This document shows positions 39,090 through 48,103 of a DNA stretch of 64,000 nucleotides, one piece after another. Numbering within the stretch: position 1 is the stretch's first letter; every line of letters begins with the position of its first letter. Source of the DNA: Agrobacterium fabrum str. C58. Lineage in GTDB: Bacteria; Pseudomonadota; Alphaproteobacteria; Rhizobiales; Rhizobiaceae. The position numbers and the translations under genes are program-made. A model generated the notes under the pieces. It saw only the letters and a program-made list of their open reading frames with translations, was not told where the DNA came from and did not search any database. The stretch is taken from contig NC_003063.2 in the NCBI RefSeq assembly GCF_000092025.1, positions 1,679,501 through 1,743,500 of the forward strand, given 5' to 3'.

Positions 39090-39943
39090 TGGCCGGGCTT
39101 CTCCGCGACAGGCGCGCCCAGCTTCTCCTCCTGCTTTTGCCGGGTGTTGGCTATCTTCTGGTCTTCTTCGGCGGGCCGCTGCTGTCGGCGCTGATCGGCA
39201 GCTTCAGGCAGGAAGATGGCAGCTTCACGCTGATGTTCTATCAGCGGATTTTCACCCGCGCGTCGATGATCCGGGGTCTCACAACCTCGATCTATTACGG
39301 CGTCATGCCTGTCATCGTCTCGCTTGCGGCTTCGGTGCCGCTGGCGCTTTTGATCCGCAGGAGCTTTCTCGGGCGCAAGTTGTTCAGCGGCCTTTACAAA
39401 CTGCCGATGGCGGTGCCGGGCATCATCGTCGGTCTGATGGTGATCGTCGTTTTCGAAAGAGGCGGTTTTCTCGACCGGCTGGTCGCGCCGCTCGGGCTGG
39501 AACTGCCCAAGCTCGTGCGCGACGGCTGGGGCATCGGCGTCATTCTCGCCAGCGTCTGGAAACAGATACCCTTTATGACGCTGATCATCACCAGCGCCTT
39601 TGCCGCTATACCCGAGGATATCCGTTACGCTTTGCGCACGCTTGGCGCTTCGCGACTGAAGACCTTCTTTTTCGTGGAGGTGCCGCTCGCCATGCCGGGT
39701 ATCACCGCCGCCATTCTTCTGACCTTCATCGGCTCCATGGGTTCTTACGCCATTCCTGACATCGTCGGCCCGCCGACTGCCCGGCCGCTTTCGGTGCTGA
39801 TGATCCAGGAGTTTAATCAGGGGCGTTTTAATCAGGTCTATGCCATGGGCATGATTTTGAGCCTCTTCGCCGTCACCGTGCTTATTCTTTATTATTCCCT
39901 GACATCCCGCATCGGCCCCGGCCAAAACCGAGGAGACGCATGA
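39086..39943 (+). CDS. ABC transporter permease (PotB/FbpB-half-like)
   Basis: A 285-residue inner-membrane permease with six hydrophobic segments starting at about 13-33 (LLLLLLPGVGYLLVFFGGPL). The EAA loop is represented by DIRYALRTLGASRLKTFFFVEVPLA. The start is one of two consecutive ATG codons overlapping the ATPase stop. Forms a heterodimer with the next gene's product, which it overlaps by four bases. Confidence 0.92.
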
Positions 39944-40806
39944 TGAGTGTTATCACCATTGAACCTGCCATCACTCCCCGCCGCCGCGCCTTCACGCCGG
40001 AGGACCGGATTTTCGTTTCGATCGGTCTCTATGGCACGCTGACGCTTGCCATTGCCCTGCCGCTGGCGTTGATGTTTCTCTGGAGCATCGCCGATGGCTG
40101 GTCGCCGCCGCTAGTCGTGCCGAAGGATTACACCACGGCGCGCTGGGCAGGCATTTTGGGCGATGCAAGCCTCATCCGCGCCGCCATCAACAGCATTGTC
40201 ATCGCCATCGTCGTCACCTTCCTGACGGCCGCCATCGCGCTACCCACCGCCTGGGCGATGGCGCGGTTTCCCTTCCGGCTGAAACGGCTGGTGGAGATTT
40301 TCATTCTGGCGCCGATCATCATTCCGGGGCTGGTTGTTGCCGTCGGCATCGGGCAGGTGTTTCTTCTTTTTGGCCTTGCCTATTCGGTGACGGGGGTCAT
40401 CCTCGTGCAGATCGTTGGCACGCTACCGCTGATGATCCGGTTGATGACGGCAGCGCTGGAGACCATTCCGGACGACCTCATCCACGCCGCGCGTTCGCTC
40501 GGTGCCGGAACTGTCGGCATCGTCCTCCACATCATATTGCCGCTGGCGGTGCCCGGCCTTCTCGCCGGCGGTTTGATGTCTTTCATCGGCAGCTTTGAGG
40601 AATTCGACAAGTCCTTCATCGTCGGTGCGCCTGTTGTCGAGACCCTGCCGATCAAGCTTTACATGTATCTCGACCCCTATTCGATGCAGCTGCCGCTCGC
40701 CTCGATCGTCTCCTTCATCCTGCTTCTTCCCGCACTCATCGTCTTCATCATCGCCGGCCGCATCCTGCGCGATGACCTGATGGCGGCGGGCATGGGGAAA
40801 ATCTGA
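39940..40806 (+). CDS. ABC transporter permease (PotC/FbpB-half-like)
   Basis: A 288-residue inner-membrane permease with helices at about 29-50, 86-110, 121-145, 150-170, 205-225 and 255-275. The EAA loop reads LIHAARSLGAGTVGIVLHIILPLAVPG. It overlaps the previous permease gene by four bases and is followed 46 bases later by the glycerophosphodiesterase gene. Completes the importer of this operon. Confidence 0.92.
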   Translation: MMSVITIEPAITPRRRAFTPEDRIFVSIGLYGTLTLAIALPLALMFLWSIADGWSPPLVVPKDYTTARWAGILGDASLIRAAINSIVIAIVVTFLTAAIALPTAWAMARFPFRLKRLVEIFILAPIIIPGLVVAVGIGQVFLLFGLAYSVTGVILVQIVGTLPLMIRLMTAALETIPDDLIHAARSLGAGTVGIVLHIILPLAVPGLLAGGLMSFIGSFEEFDKSFIVGAPVVETLPIKLYMYLDPYSMQLPLASIVSFILLLPALIVFIIAGRILRDDLMAAGMGKI

Positions 40807-40852
40807 TCCGGGCAGCCAAACCCGGTAATTGCAACGTCCGAAAGTGAAAACC

Positions 40853-41749
40853 ATGCACCAGACACTTGCTACCTCCCGAAAGACCTCCAATGCCTGCAAT
40901 GTTCTCGCGCTCTGCACGCGCGACAATCCGGCCATCCTGACCATCGCCCATCGCGGTTTCTGGACGGCCACCGCCGAAAACTCGCTCGCCTCCGTCCGCG
41001 CCGCGGTCGCGGCCGGTGTCGAGATGATCGAGATCGATACGCAGGCGACGGCCGACGGCCGACTGGTCGTCATTCACGACGAAACGCTGGACCGCACCAC
41101 GACGGGCAAGGGAACCGTGAGCGCGCTGCCCTTCGAGGTTGTTCGAGCAGCGAAGCTGAAGGCCGGTGCGGGCGGTGACGGTGCTGACGTGACCGATGAA
41201 TGCGTGCCGACGCTGGAAGAAGTGCTGGAAGAGGCGCGTGGCAGGATCACGGTCAATATCGATACCAAATTCACCCGCGATCTGCCGCAGGTCATGGAGA
41301 CCGTGCTGCGGCTCGGCGTCGAAGATCAGGTACTGGTCAAGACCGATGTTGATCCTGAGGCCGAACGTTTCGAGGTGCTGGGTTCCCACTGGTTCGGCAG
41401 GATCCCGCATATGCCGATGTTTCCGGTGAGGAAGGGCAAGTTTGCCGAGGATCTGCGTCGGATCGAAGCCTTGAAGGCGCCGATGATCGAGGTGAAATTC
41501 ACCGATATCGCTGATCTGGCCGAGGGGCGTGCCGAGATGGAGCGCCAGAATATCCGCCTCTGGATCAACTCGCTCGATGTTTCCCATTGCCTTGACTTTA
41601 ATGATACCCGCGCGCTTTCAAACCCGGAGGCCGTGTGGGGCGCTCTTGCCGAGGCTGGCACGGGTGCGATCCAGACGGATGAAGTCGAAGCCTTCACCGC
41701 TTGGCTGAAGGCGGGTGCCGGCGAGACGGGCAGGGCATGGACACGATGA
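40853..41749 (+). CDS. Glycerophosphodiester phosphodiesterase family protein
   Basis: This 298-residue TIM-barrel phosphodiesterase (GDPD/UgpQ family) splits glycerophosphodiesters or similar diesters into a phosphomonoester and an alcohol. Conserved residues are visible: HRG at 33-35, EIDTQ with Glu60 and Asp62, and HDETLDRTT from 75. No signal peptide: cytoplasmic, acting on imported substrate. It overlaps the IMPase-like gene by four bases. The pairing of GDPD-type diesterase with an IMPase-type phosphatase behind an importer mirrors AccF and AccG of agrocinopine catabolism. Confidence 0.93.
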   Translation: MHQTLATSRKTSNACNVLALCTRDNPAILTIAHRGFWTATAENSLASVRAAVAAGVEMIEIDTQATADGRLVVIHDETLDRTTTGKGTVSALPFEVVRAAKLKAGAGGDGADVTDECVPTLEEVLEEARGRITVNIDTKFTRDLPQVMETVLRLGVEDQVLVKTDVDPEAERFEVLGSHWFGRIPHMPMFPVRKGKFAEDLRRIEALKAPMIEVKFTDIADLAEGRAEMERQNIRLWINSLDVSHCLDFNDTRALSNPEAVWGALAEAGTGAIQTDEVEAFTAWLKAGAGETGRAWTR

Positions 41750-42531
41750 GCGAGCGCCTCGAAAGCGCCGTTGCCATCATCGAAGAAGCGATGGGCCTTG
41801 CCCTTCGCTTTTTCGAGGCGCGCGACGCCATTGCCACCCGGACGAAGGGCTTTCAGGATTTCGTCTCGGAAGCCGATACCACAGTGGAAAAGCTGGTCCG
41901 CGACCGGCTGGCGGCGGCGTTTCCCGGCGAAACCGTGCTGGGTGAAGAAATGGGCGGTGTGGCCGATGACGCCTACTGGATCATCGATCCGATCGACGGC
42001 ACAGCCAATTTTCTGCGCGGCTCGCCGCTCTGGGGCATCTCACTCGGCTTCGTGCGCAATGGCCGGCCGGAACTCGGCGTCGTCGCCATGCCGATCTTTA
42101 AGGATATCTACGCGGCGGCAGATGGAACCGGGCTGATGCTGAACGGCAAACCGCTTGCCCGCCATGTACCCTTCGAGGATGTGCAGGTCATGTCGCTCGG
42201 CGACAGTGCCGCCGCCGATGCGGAAGAAGTGGCGGCTCTCAGCGTCGGGCTCAGACACGCCGGCTGGGTGGTGGAATCCATCCGCTCGACATCGATCGGC
42301 CTTGCCTTTGCCGCGCGCGGCATTTTTGACGGCCATCTGCAGAAACTGACGACCATGTGGGACATCGCCGGTGGCGTCGTTCTCGCGCGGGAAGCGGGTC
42401 TTGATGTCCGCATCGGAACCCGCTCCGGCAGCGGCATTCCCTGGGTTGCTGCGGGAACGTCTGCGCTGATGACGGTGACGGAAGGGCTCTGGCCGGAAGT
42501 CGTTGAAAAGGCGCCGGCGGAACCTGCGTGA
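41746..42531 (+). CDS. Inositol monophosphatase family protein
   Basis: This 261-residue Mg-dependent phosphatase has the signature motifs GEEMG at 66-70, DPIDGTANF at 81-89 and WDIAGGVVLAREAG near 205-218, together providing the metal-binding Glu/Asp residues. The family dephosphorylates inositol phosphates, sugar phosphates or PAP. The ATG at 41746 overlaps the GDPD stop; M at 41737 is an alternative. Expected to act on the phosphomonoester released by the diesterase, freeing phosphate and a polyol or sugar. Confidence 0.92.
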   Translation: MSERLESAVAIIEEAMGLALRFFEARDAIATRTKGFQDFVSEADTTVEKLVRDRLAAAFPGETVLGEEMGGVADDAYWIIDPIDGTANFLRGSPLWGISLGFVRNGRPELGVVAMPIFKDIYAAADGTGLMLNGKPLARHVPFEDVQVMSLGDSAAADAEEVAALSVGLRHAGWVVESIRSTSIGLAFAARGIFDGHLQKLTTMWDIAGGVVLAREAGLDVRIGTRSGSGIPWVAAGTSALMTVTEGLWPEVVEKAPAEPA

Positions 42532-42593
42532 ACTTTTTGAAAGCAGGTGCTGGGTGCTCCGAGCCACTCAGCATCTTGCTGGTTCTCTGAACC

Positions 42594-43343
42594 TCAGTTT
42601 TTCTGGGCCAGAGCAACGGCGTCCGCGCCTGCTGGAAAGTGGAGCTGCCCCGACGTGTCATGCACCGCGCTCCAGACCGCTTCTGCAACATCGGTTTCAC
42701 GGGTCGTCAAAGCCGGTGTGGCAAAAGCCTCGAGAACTGGCCTTGCGAAGGCCGCGTAATCATCGTGAAGCAGCTGCTCCAGCGGCAGGATGGCGTTGTT
42801 CGTGAAACCGGTTGTCGGGGCATAACCTGGCTCTACCAGCTTCACGCCGATGTTGAAATGAGCCAGTTCATGCGCGAGGGAACCGGTAAAACCCTCGATT
42901 GCCTGCTTGCTGGCGGTATAAGCGGCCGCAAGCGGGAAGGAAGCAAGCGTAACAGTGGACGTGACGTTGATGATCGTGCCGGACTGGCGCTTTCTCATCT
43001 GCGGAATGACAGCCTGCGTCATGGCCATCACACCAAAGCTGTTGGTGTCGAAGATCGTGCGGATTGCCGACATCGGCGTTGCCTCGAAAGCGCCGACCAT
43101 ACCGATGCCGGCATTGTTCACCAACACGTCGATCGGGCCGGCGGCCTCGATCGCTGCTGCAATGCTCGCCTCTTCCGTCACATCCAGCGGCAGCACGCGC
43201 AGCCGGCCGTTATCACCGGCGAAGCGAGCAGCACTCGGGCGCCGCATGGTCGCAATAACGTTCCAGCCACGTGCGAGGAACAGTTCGGCAATTGCTTTGC
43301 CATAACCCGACGACGTGCCGGTAATGAGGATGGTGTTGGTCAT
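42594..43343 (-). CDS. Short-chain dehydrogenase/reductase
   Basis: A 249-residue classical SDR. TGTSSGYG at 8-15 is the cofactor loop, NNAGIG follows the fourth strand, and YTASK supplies the catalytic Tyr/Lys with a Ser/Thr-rich strand before it (NVTSTVTLAS). A basic ATMRRPSAAR after the second strand suggests NADP(H). The substrate is unknown. It is divergent from an AraC-family regulator at 43437, which probably controls it. Confidence 0.9.
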   Translation of the reverse strand: MTNTILITGTSSGYGKAIAELFLARGWNVIATMRRPSAARFAGDNGRLRVLPLDVTEEASIAAAIEAAGPIDVLVNNAGIGMVGAFEATPMSAIRTIFDTNSFGVMAMTQAVIPQMRKRQSGTIINVTSTVTLASFPLAAAYTASKQAIEGFTGSLAHELAHFNIGVKLVEPGYAPTTGFTNNAILPLEQLLHDDYAAFARPVLEAFATPALTTRETDVAEAVWSAVHDTSGQLHFPAGADAVALAQKN

Positions 43344-43436
43344 CTTAAATCTCCGTTGTTGATGCGCAGGAGATAGACGGTCGGGATTGGATGATATATG
43401 CTCAAACGGCTATTATTTGTTATTGATCGTCCAATC

Positions 43437-44363
43437 ATGGATCCTCTCAGCGATATCGTCGACCTTTTGCGACCCAGCGCCGCCGTCTCCAAGCCGATTT
43501 CCGGCAAGGGCAGATGGGGAGTGCGCTATCGCGCCCATGATGCGCCGGGTTTTGCGCTTGTTCTGGCCGGTGCAGCTTGGGTGATGATCGAAGGGCGGGA
43601 TCCTCTCCGGTTGGGACGTGGCGATTTCCTGCTTTTGCCCACAACGCCCGCTTTTTCGCTTTGCAGTGAGACCGGTGTCGATTGTGTTCCGGTTGAACCG
43701 CAAGATCGGGCCGTCCGCCATGGCGAACAGGAGGGGATGCCCGATTTTCTCGCGCTGGGCGGAAGCTTCGCGTTTGAACGTATCAACGCTTCGCTTCTCC
43801 TGTCGCTTATGCCCGGTCTCATCTACGTGCCGGCAGCGGAGAAGAGGGCATCCCGGCTGGCGCGGCTGATCGAGCTGCTGTCTGAGGAATGCGCAGGCGA
43901 AGATCCGGGCAAGGAACTGATCATCCGGCGCATGCTGGAGGTTCTTCTGGTTGAAGCGCTGCGCCGGCCAGACGCTGGCAATGTGGCAATTCCTGCAGGA
44001 CTGGTGAAGGGAATGCGTTTGCCGGGGCTTGCGCGCGCCTTATCGGCCATGCATGCGGATGTCCGTGCAAGCTGGACGGTTGCGGAATTGGCGGGCATCG
44101 CCGGTATGTCGCGCTCGGCATTTTCGGCGCGCTTCCTTGAAATGGTGGGCTGCGCGCCCATCGAATATCTGGCCCGGTGGCGGATGGCGCTTGCCAGAGA
44201 TTCCCTCATTCGTGGCGTAAAATCGCTCGATCATATCGCCGATGAAATCGGTTATGAATCCGCCAGCGCATTCAGCACCGCTTTCCGTAGGAGAATGGGG
44301 ATTGCGCCGGGAAGCTTTGCCCGGGCGAATGACAGACGCGGGCAGCAGGTAAGTTTTCTCTAG
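43437..44363 (+). CDS. AraC-family regulator with cupin_6 domain
   Basis: A 308-residue regulator beginning MDPLSDIVDLLRP, the typical start of cupin_6/AraC proteins, which sets the start at 43437 (an ATG at 43398 adds 13 atypical residues). The N-terminal cupin runs to about 180 (GRWGVRYRAHDAPGFALVLAG, LLLPTTPAF); the C-terminal double HTH includes WTVAELAGIAGMSRSAFSARF and HIADEIGYESASAFSTAFRRRMG. Relatives usually control adjacent, divergent oxidoreductase genes, here the SDR at 42594. Confidence 0.9.
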   Translation: MDPLSDIVDLLRPSAAVSKPISGKGRWGVRYRAHDAPGFALVLAGAAWVMIEGRDPLRLGRGDFLLLPTTPAFSLCSETGVDCVPVEPQDRAVRHGEQEGMPDFLALGGSFAFERINASLLLSLMPGLIYVPAAEKRASRLARLIELLSEECAGEDPGKELIIRRMLEVLLVEALRRPDAGNVAIPAGLVKGMRLPGLARALSAMHADVRASWTVAELAGIAGMSRSAFSARFLEMVGCAPIEYLARWRMALARDSLIRGVKSLDHIADEIGYESASAFSTAFRRRMGIAPGSFARANDRRGQQVSFL

Positions 44364-44496
44364 CAGTTGCCTGTCATGGCGATGAGGTCACCAGGATTAT
44401 CGTAAGGGAGGGCGGAACAGGCGCGTTCGCTCCACAGGTGCAGACAGCCGGCAACTTAATCCGTTACTGGGTAGGAAGGCTGCCGTCTAACAGCGA

Positions 44497-45630
44497 CTAA
44501 GCCCATCCCTTAAGCGCGCGGCCGGAATAATAGCTCGGCGTTGTGGCGCGGTAGATCGGTATGCTGGCGGCGCCGAGATGGGGTAGGTCGCTCATCATCG
44601 ATTTGCGTATTTCCGGGGGCTCGACGAAAAAATCCTCGCCCAGCATTTCCAACGAACCGATGCGCTGCACGATATGTTCAAGAATCCAGTCGGGTAGCGA
44701 TCCGCCAAAAATGATGGCACCGGGGTCGATCGTTCGGGCAACGGTCAGCGCGAGCAAGCGAAGCTGATCCGTTGCCCTTTCAAGCCAGGCAACCACGGCC
44801 GGATGATCCGAATAGCTTTCATCGATATCCTTCAAACGCCTGATATCCATGCCGTGAACGGCCAGCGTGTCGCAAAGGTCCTGTCCCGAAGGACGCGGAT
44901 GGGATTTTGGAAACAGACCGCCAAACTCACCGGCATTGCCGTTCGTCCCGCGATAGAGATGGCGCTGCACCACCACCGCACCGCCTATGCCGTACGTCAG
45001 CCAGATCATCGCAAAATTGCGGATGCTTCGGCCTGCGCCGTAATACAGCTCCGAGAGAATAACGGTATTGCCGTCGTTTTCGTGAAAGACTGGAAAGTCG
45101 AAATAGGGCTGGAAGTCCTTGTCGACATCGATGTCATGCCAGCTCTCGAATTGCCTGATGCGGAAGACATGGCCACGGTCTCGTTTGAAGTGGCCCGGAA
45201 AGCTGATGCCGCAGCCAAGCACATCTTTTTTTTTGACCTTTGCTTTTTCAAGCACCTGGCGTGCGGCGGCCTTCGCCGTCTCCATGATGTGCTCGAAGCT
45301 GTAGTCTTCCAAGTCAGATCTGACTTCGTGCCGTATCGTGCCATTGAGATCTGCGATGCAGACCCGCAAGTCATCTGGATTGAAGTAGACTCCGAGTGTG
45401 AAAAGGCCGTTCGGATTGATCTCGATGGCGGTAGACGGTTTACCGCGCTTGCCGTCGTTGCGTGCTTCCTCAGCCTCGACGACGAGGCCGGATTCAAGAA
45501 GGCTGGATGTCAGACGCGTGAGCGTCGGTGCCGACACGTCCATCTCGCGCGCCAGCTCTATACGGGACATGCCTCCCTTGCCGCGCAAAATCTCGAGCAG
45601 ACGCCGTTCATTGTAGCCGAGGTCGATCAA
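44497..45630 (-). CDS. ROK-family transcriptional repressor
   Basis: A ROK protein of about 377 residues: winged helix NERRLLEILRGKGGMSRIELAREMD with VSAPTLTRLTSSLLESGLV, then the sugar-kinase-like fold (VLGCGISFPGHF, WLTYGIGGAVVVQRHLYRGT, NGNAGEFGGLFP). The CxCGxxGC zinc motif is missing. The start is uncertain: TTG at 45630 has GGGAG seven bases upstream and begins just before the helix-turn-helix; a TTG at 45735 would add 35 atypical residues. It is divergent from the ABC/PP2C operon at 45914-50823 and probably represses it. Confidence 0.87.
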   Translation of the reverse strand: MIDLGYNERRLLEILRGKGGMSRIELAREMDVSAPTLTRLTSSLLESGLVVEAEEARNDGKRGKPSTAIEINPNGLFTLGVYFNPDDLRVCIADLNGTIRHEVRSDLEDYSFEHIMETAKAAARQVLEKAKVKKKDVLGCGISFPGHFKRDRGHVFRIRQFESWHDIDVDKDFQPYFDFPVFHENDGNTVILSELYYGAGRSIRNFAMIWLTYGIGGAVVVQRHLYRGTNGNAGEFGGLFPKSHPRPSGQDLCDTLAVHGMDIRRLKDIDESYSDHPAVVAWLERATDQLRLLALTVARTIDPGAIIFGGSLPDWILEHIVQRIGSLEMLGEDFFVEPPEIRKSMMSDLPHLGAASIPIYRATTPSYYSGRALKGWA

Positions 45631-45773
45631 GCCATTCTCCCGAGAGACGTAACGTTGGATTGAATAACGCAAACGACGCGATTGTACAGCAAATTTCCCG
45701 GTCTGGGTTGAGGGGCGATATTGTAAATTTATCAAAATACCTTTGTTTATCAGAGCAATAGTTCATTTTAATT

Positions 45774-45784
45774 TTCGTAACGAA
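45774..45784. promoter_or_regulatory. Operator-like palindrome 1 upstream of the 45914 operon
   Basis: TTCGT-A-ACGAA is a perfect inverted repeat in the ROK/binding-protein divergent region, close to a TTGACT -35-like hexamer at 45792-45797. Confidence 0.4.
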
Positions 45785-45803
45785 TTCGCGCTTGACTTAT
45801 TAA

Positions 45804-45813
45804 TTTACGTAAA
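45804..45813. promoter_or_regulatory. Operator-like palindrome 2 upstream of the 45914 operon
   Basis: TTTACGTAAA is a perfect 10-base palindrome 19 bases after palindrome 1, lying where the spacer of a TTGACT promoter would be. Binding there would block transcription of the transporter operon. Confidence 0.4.
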
Positions 45814-45913
45814 GAAAATAAATAGCAGACAACGAGCTGTGACGACAAAAAACAGTGAAAAATTAAGTCGCGGGACATCGTGTGTCAGGGAACAAAAAAA
45901 CGGAGCACCCTTT

Positions 45914-46906
45914 ATGCGTCAATCATGCACTATTTTCGCGCGCCTTGTTGCCGGCGCAACCTTCCTTGCCAGTGCGGCTTTCGCCCACGCGGAAGGCACG
46001 GTCGTGGTCTATTCTGCAGCGCCGCAGCAACTCATGGACGAGTTGTTGCCGCTGTTTGAAAAGAAGACCGGCACCAAAGTCGAGCTTGTCAAAGCCGGGT
46101 CCGGCGAGCTGATGAACCGCATCAAGGCGGAAACCGGCAAAGCGGCGGGCGACGTGATCTGGAGCGTTGATGGCACCGTCATCGACTTTTCCGCCGACCT
46201 CTTCGAACCTTACAAGCCTGTCGAGGCAGCATCGATCAACCCCGCCTTTTCGCCGAGCACCAACTGGGTTCCCTTTACCGCAGTCGTTACGGCCTTCATC
46301 GTCAACAAGGAAGCGCTGAAAGGCGCGCCGGTTCCGACATCCTGGGCCGATCTTGCCAAGCCTGAATATAAGGGCCTGATTTCCTCGGCCCGTGCCGATC
46401 AGTCCGGCTCCGCCTATATCCAAATGGCGACGGTTTTGCAGGACTTCGACAGTGAGGAAAAGGGCTGGGAGATCTATACCGGCATTCTCGGCAACTCCGT
46501 TCTGTCCACATCGTCAGGCGCGGTTCCACGTTTCGTCAATGATGGCGAGCAGGCGGTCGGCATTACGCTCGAAGACGCTGCGCTGCGCTACAAGCTGGGC
46601 AGCGCCCCGGTAGAGATCGTTTATCCGAAAGAAGGCACGGCAATCGCGCCTGACGGCATGGCGCTCGTCAAGGGCGGGCCCAATTCTGAAAACGGCAAGG
46701 CCTTCATCGATTTCATCGTCTCCAAGGAAGCGCAGGAAGTCGTAGTGAAAGCCGGTCGTCGTTCCGTCAGAACCGACGTTCCGGCCAACGTGGCCCTTGT
46801 GCCGCTCTCCGATGTTCCGGATGCGAAATATGACTTCAAGTGGGCTGCGGACAACCGCTCCCGCCTGATGGAAAAGTGGAACGACATCCTGCTCGACGTC
46901 CAGTAA
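45914..46906 (+). CDS. ABC transporter periplasmic binding protein, ferric/phosphonate-type
   Basis: A 330-residue SBP_bac_6-like binding protein with a signal peptide of about 26 residues (ending AFAHA). The mature part opens EGTVVVYSAAPQQLMDELL and includes FEKKTGTKVELVKAGSGELMNRI, NWVPFTAVVTAFIVNKEAL, SSARADQSGSAY and PKEGTAIAPDGMALVKG, the pattern of FbpA, AfuA and PhnS proteins. Paired Tyr residues typical of iron binding in FbpA are not apparent. The ATG at 45914 has GGAG 8 bases upstream. First gene of binding protein, ATPase, fused permease, PP2C-like phosphatase. Confidence 0.9.
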   Translation: MRQSCTIFARLVAGATFLASAAFAHAEGTVVVYSAAPQQLMDELLPLFEKKTGTKVELVKAGSGELMNRIKAETGKAAGDVIWSVDGTVIDFSADLFEPYKPVEAASINPAFSPSTNWVPFTAVVTAFIVNKEALKGAPVPTSWADLAKPEYKGLISSARADQSGSAYIQMATVLQDFDSEEKGWEIYTGILGNSVLSTSSGAVPRFVNDGEQAVGITLEDAALRYKLGSAPVEIVYPKEGTAIAPDGMALVKGGPNSENGKAFIDFIVSKEAQEVVVKAGRRSVRTDVPANVALVPLSDVPDAKYDFKWAADNRSRLMEKWNDILLDVQ

Positions 46907-46913
46907 GACGTTG

Positions 46914-46937
46914 AGGGCGGCGGCGAAGGCCGCCGTC
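46914..46937 (+). terminator. Hairpin between binding protein and ATPase genes
   Basis: A GC-rich stem of 7 perfect pairs (CGGCGGC / GCCGCCG), extended to 10 with one wobble, closes a GAAG tetraloop. It starts 8 bases after the binding-protein stop, the same arrangement as in the neighbouring operon at 37977. Confidence 0.6.
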
Positions 46938-47005
46938 CCCACGGTCGCATTCATAATCGCATTTTTGTCTCGTCCACCGTGGTCGCGTGCCGCGCAGGAT
47001 ATGTC

Positions 47006-48103
47006 ATGGAGCAGCACATGGCCGCCGTAGAAATTACCAGCATCAAGAAAAGTTACCGGGATGTCGTTGCTCTCTCCGACATCAATATCTCCATTCCATC
47101 AGGATCGTTTTTCACGCTTCTTGGACCCAGCGGTTGTGGCAAGACCACGCTTCTGCGCACGATTGCCGGTTTTCACCAGCAGGACAGCGGCAGCATCAGC
47201 ATCGAAAGACAGGCGATAGAGCACGTGCCTGCCCACAAGCGCGATGTCGGCATGGTGTTTCAAGATTATGCAGTCTTTCCGCATATTTCCGTATTCGACA
47301 ACATTGCTTTCGGTCTGAAACAGCGCAAGTCATCTTCAGCCGAGATCCGCGAACGGGTCGGCAAGATTCTTGATGTCGTGCAGCTTGCTCCCTATGCCAA
47401 GCGTATGCCGCACGAACTCTCCGGCGGCCAGCAGCAGCGTGTTGGTCTAGCGCGCGCACTCGTCATCAACCCCAAAGTCCTGTTGATGGACGAACCGCTG
47501 TCCAACCTTGACGCCAAACTTCGCGTGGATTTGCGGCGGGAACTGCGTGAAATCCAGCAGGCCATGAACATCACCACCGTCTATGTCACGCATGATCAGG
47601 AAGAGGCGCTTGCCATGTCCGATCTGGTTTGCGTCATGTATGGCGGCGTCATTCAGCAGGCTGCACCGCCGTGGGAAGTCTATAACAATCCCGCCAACCG
47701 CTTTGTTGCGTCCTTCGTGGGAGCCAATAATTTCCTGACGCTCGACCGCACGGGTGGGCAAACATCCATATCCAGCCTCAAGGTGACGCTGCCGCAGGCG
47801 GATGCGATTTCCAAGGACCGGACGATCGTCGCTGCGATCCGCCCGGAGGCGATTTCTATTGGTCCTTCCATAGGCAATTGTGATGAGCGCATCGAACTGC
47901 CCGTGACCATACGGCAGGTCAGCTTCACTGGTCGTGAGATGAACGTCGCCGCCGTGCTCTCGTCGGGTGAGGAAATCGAGGCGATCACCAAGCCATCGCC
48001 GGAGATCATCGCGCTTCAGCCAAACCAGAAAACGACGTTCTCCTGGTTTGCGGGCGATACGCAATTGTTCGGTGACGGTGTAACCGGGGAGCGCCTGTCA
48101 TGA
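47006..48103 (+). CDS. ABC transporter ATPase (FbpC/PotA-like)
   Basis: A 365-residue ATPase: Walker A GPSGCGKT at 40-47, Q-loop FQDYAVFPH, signature LSGGQQQR at 138-145, Walker [13 protein letters not shown], and a TOBE-like C-terminus with AAIRPEAISIG. Two starts are possible: 47006, or 47018 (MAAVEITSIKK), which has GGAG at ideal spacing. It overlaps the permease gene by four bases (ATGA). Confidence 0.93.
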   Translation: MEQHMAAVEITSIKKSYRDVVALSDINISIPSGSFFTLLGPSGCGKTTLLRTIAGFHQQDSGSISIERQAIEHVPAHKRDVGMVFQDYAVFPHISVFDNIAFGLKQRKSSSAEIRERVGKILDVVQLAPYAKRMPHELSGGQQQRVGLARALVINPKVLLMDEPLSNLDAKLRVDLRRELREIQQAMNITTVYVTHDQEEALAMSDLVCVMYGGVIQQAAPPWEVYNNPANRFVASFVGANNFLTLDRTGGQTSISSLKVTLPQADAISKDRTIVAAIRPEAISIGPSIGNCDERIELPVTIRQVSFTGREMNVAAVLSSGEEIEAITKPSPEIIALQPNQKTTFSWFAGDTQLFGDGVTGERLS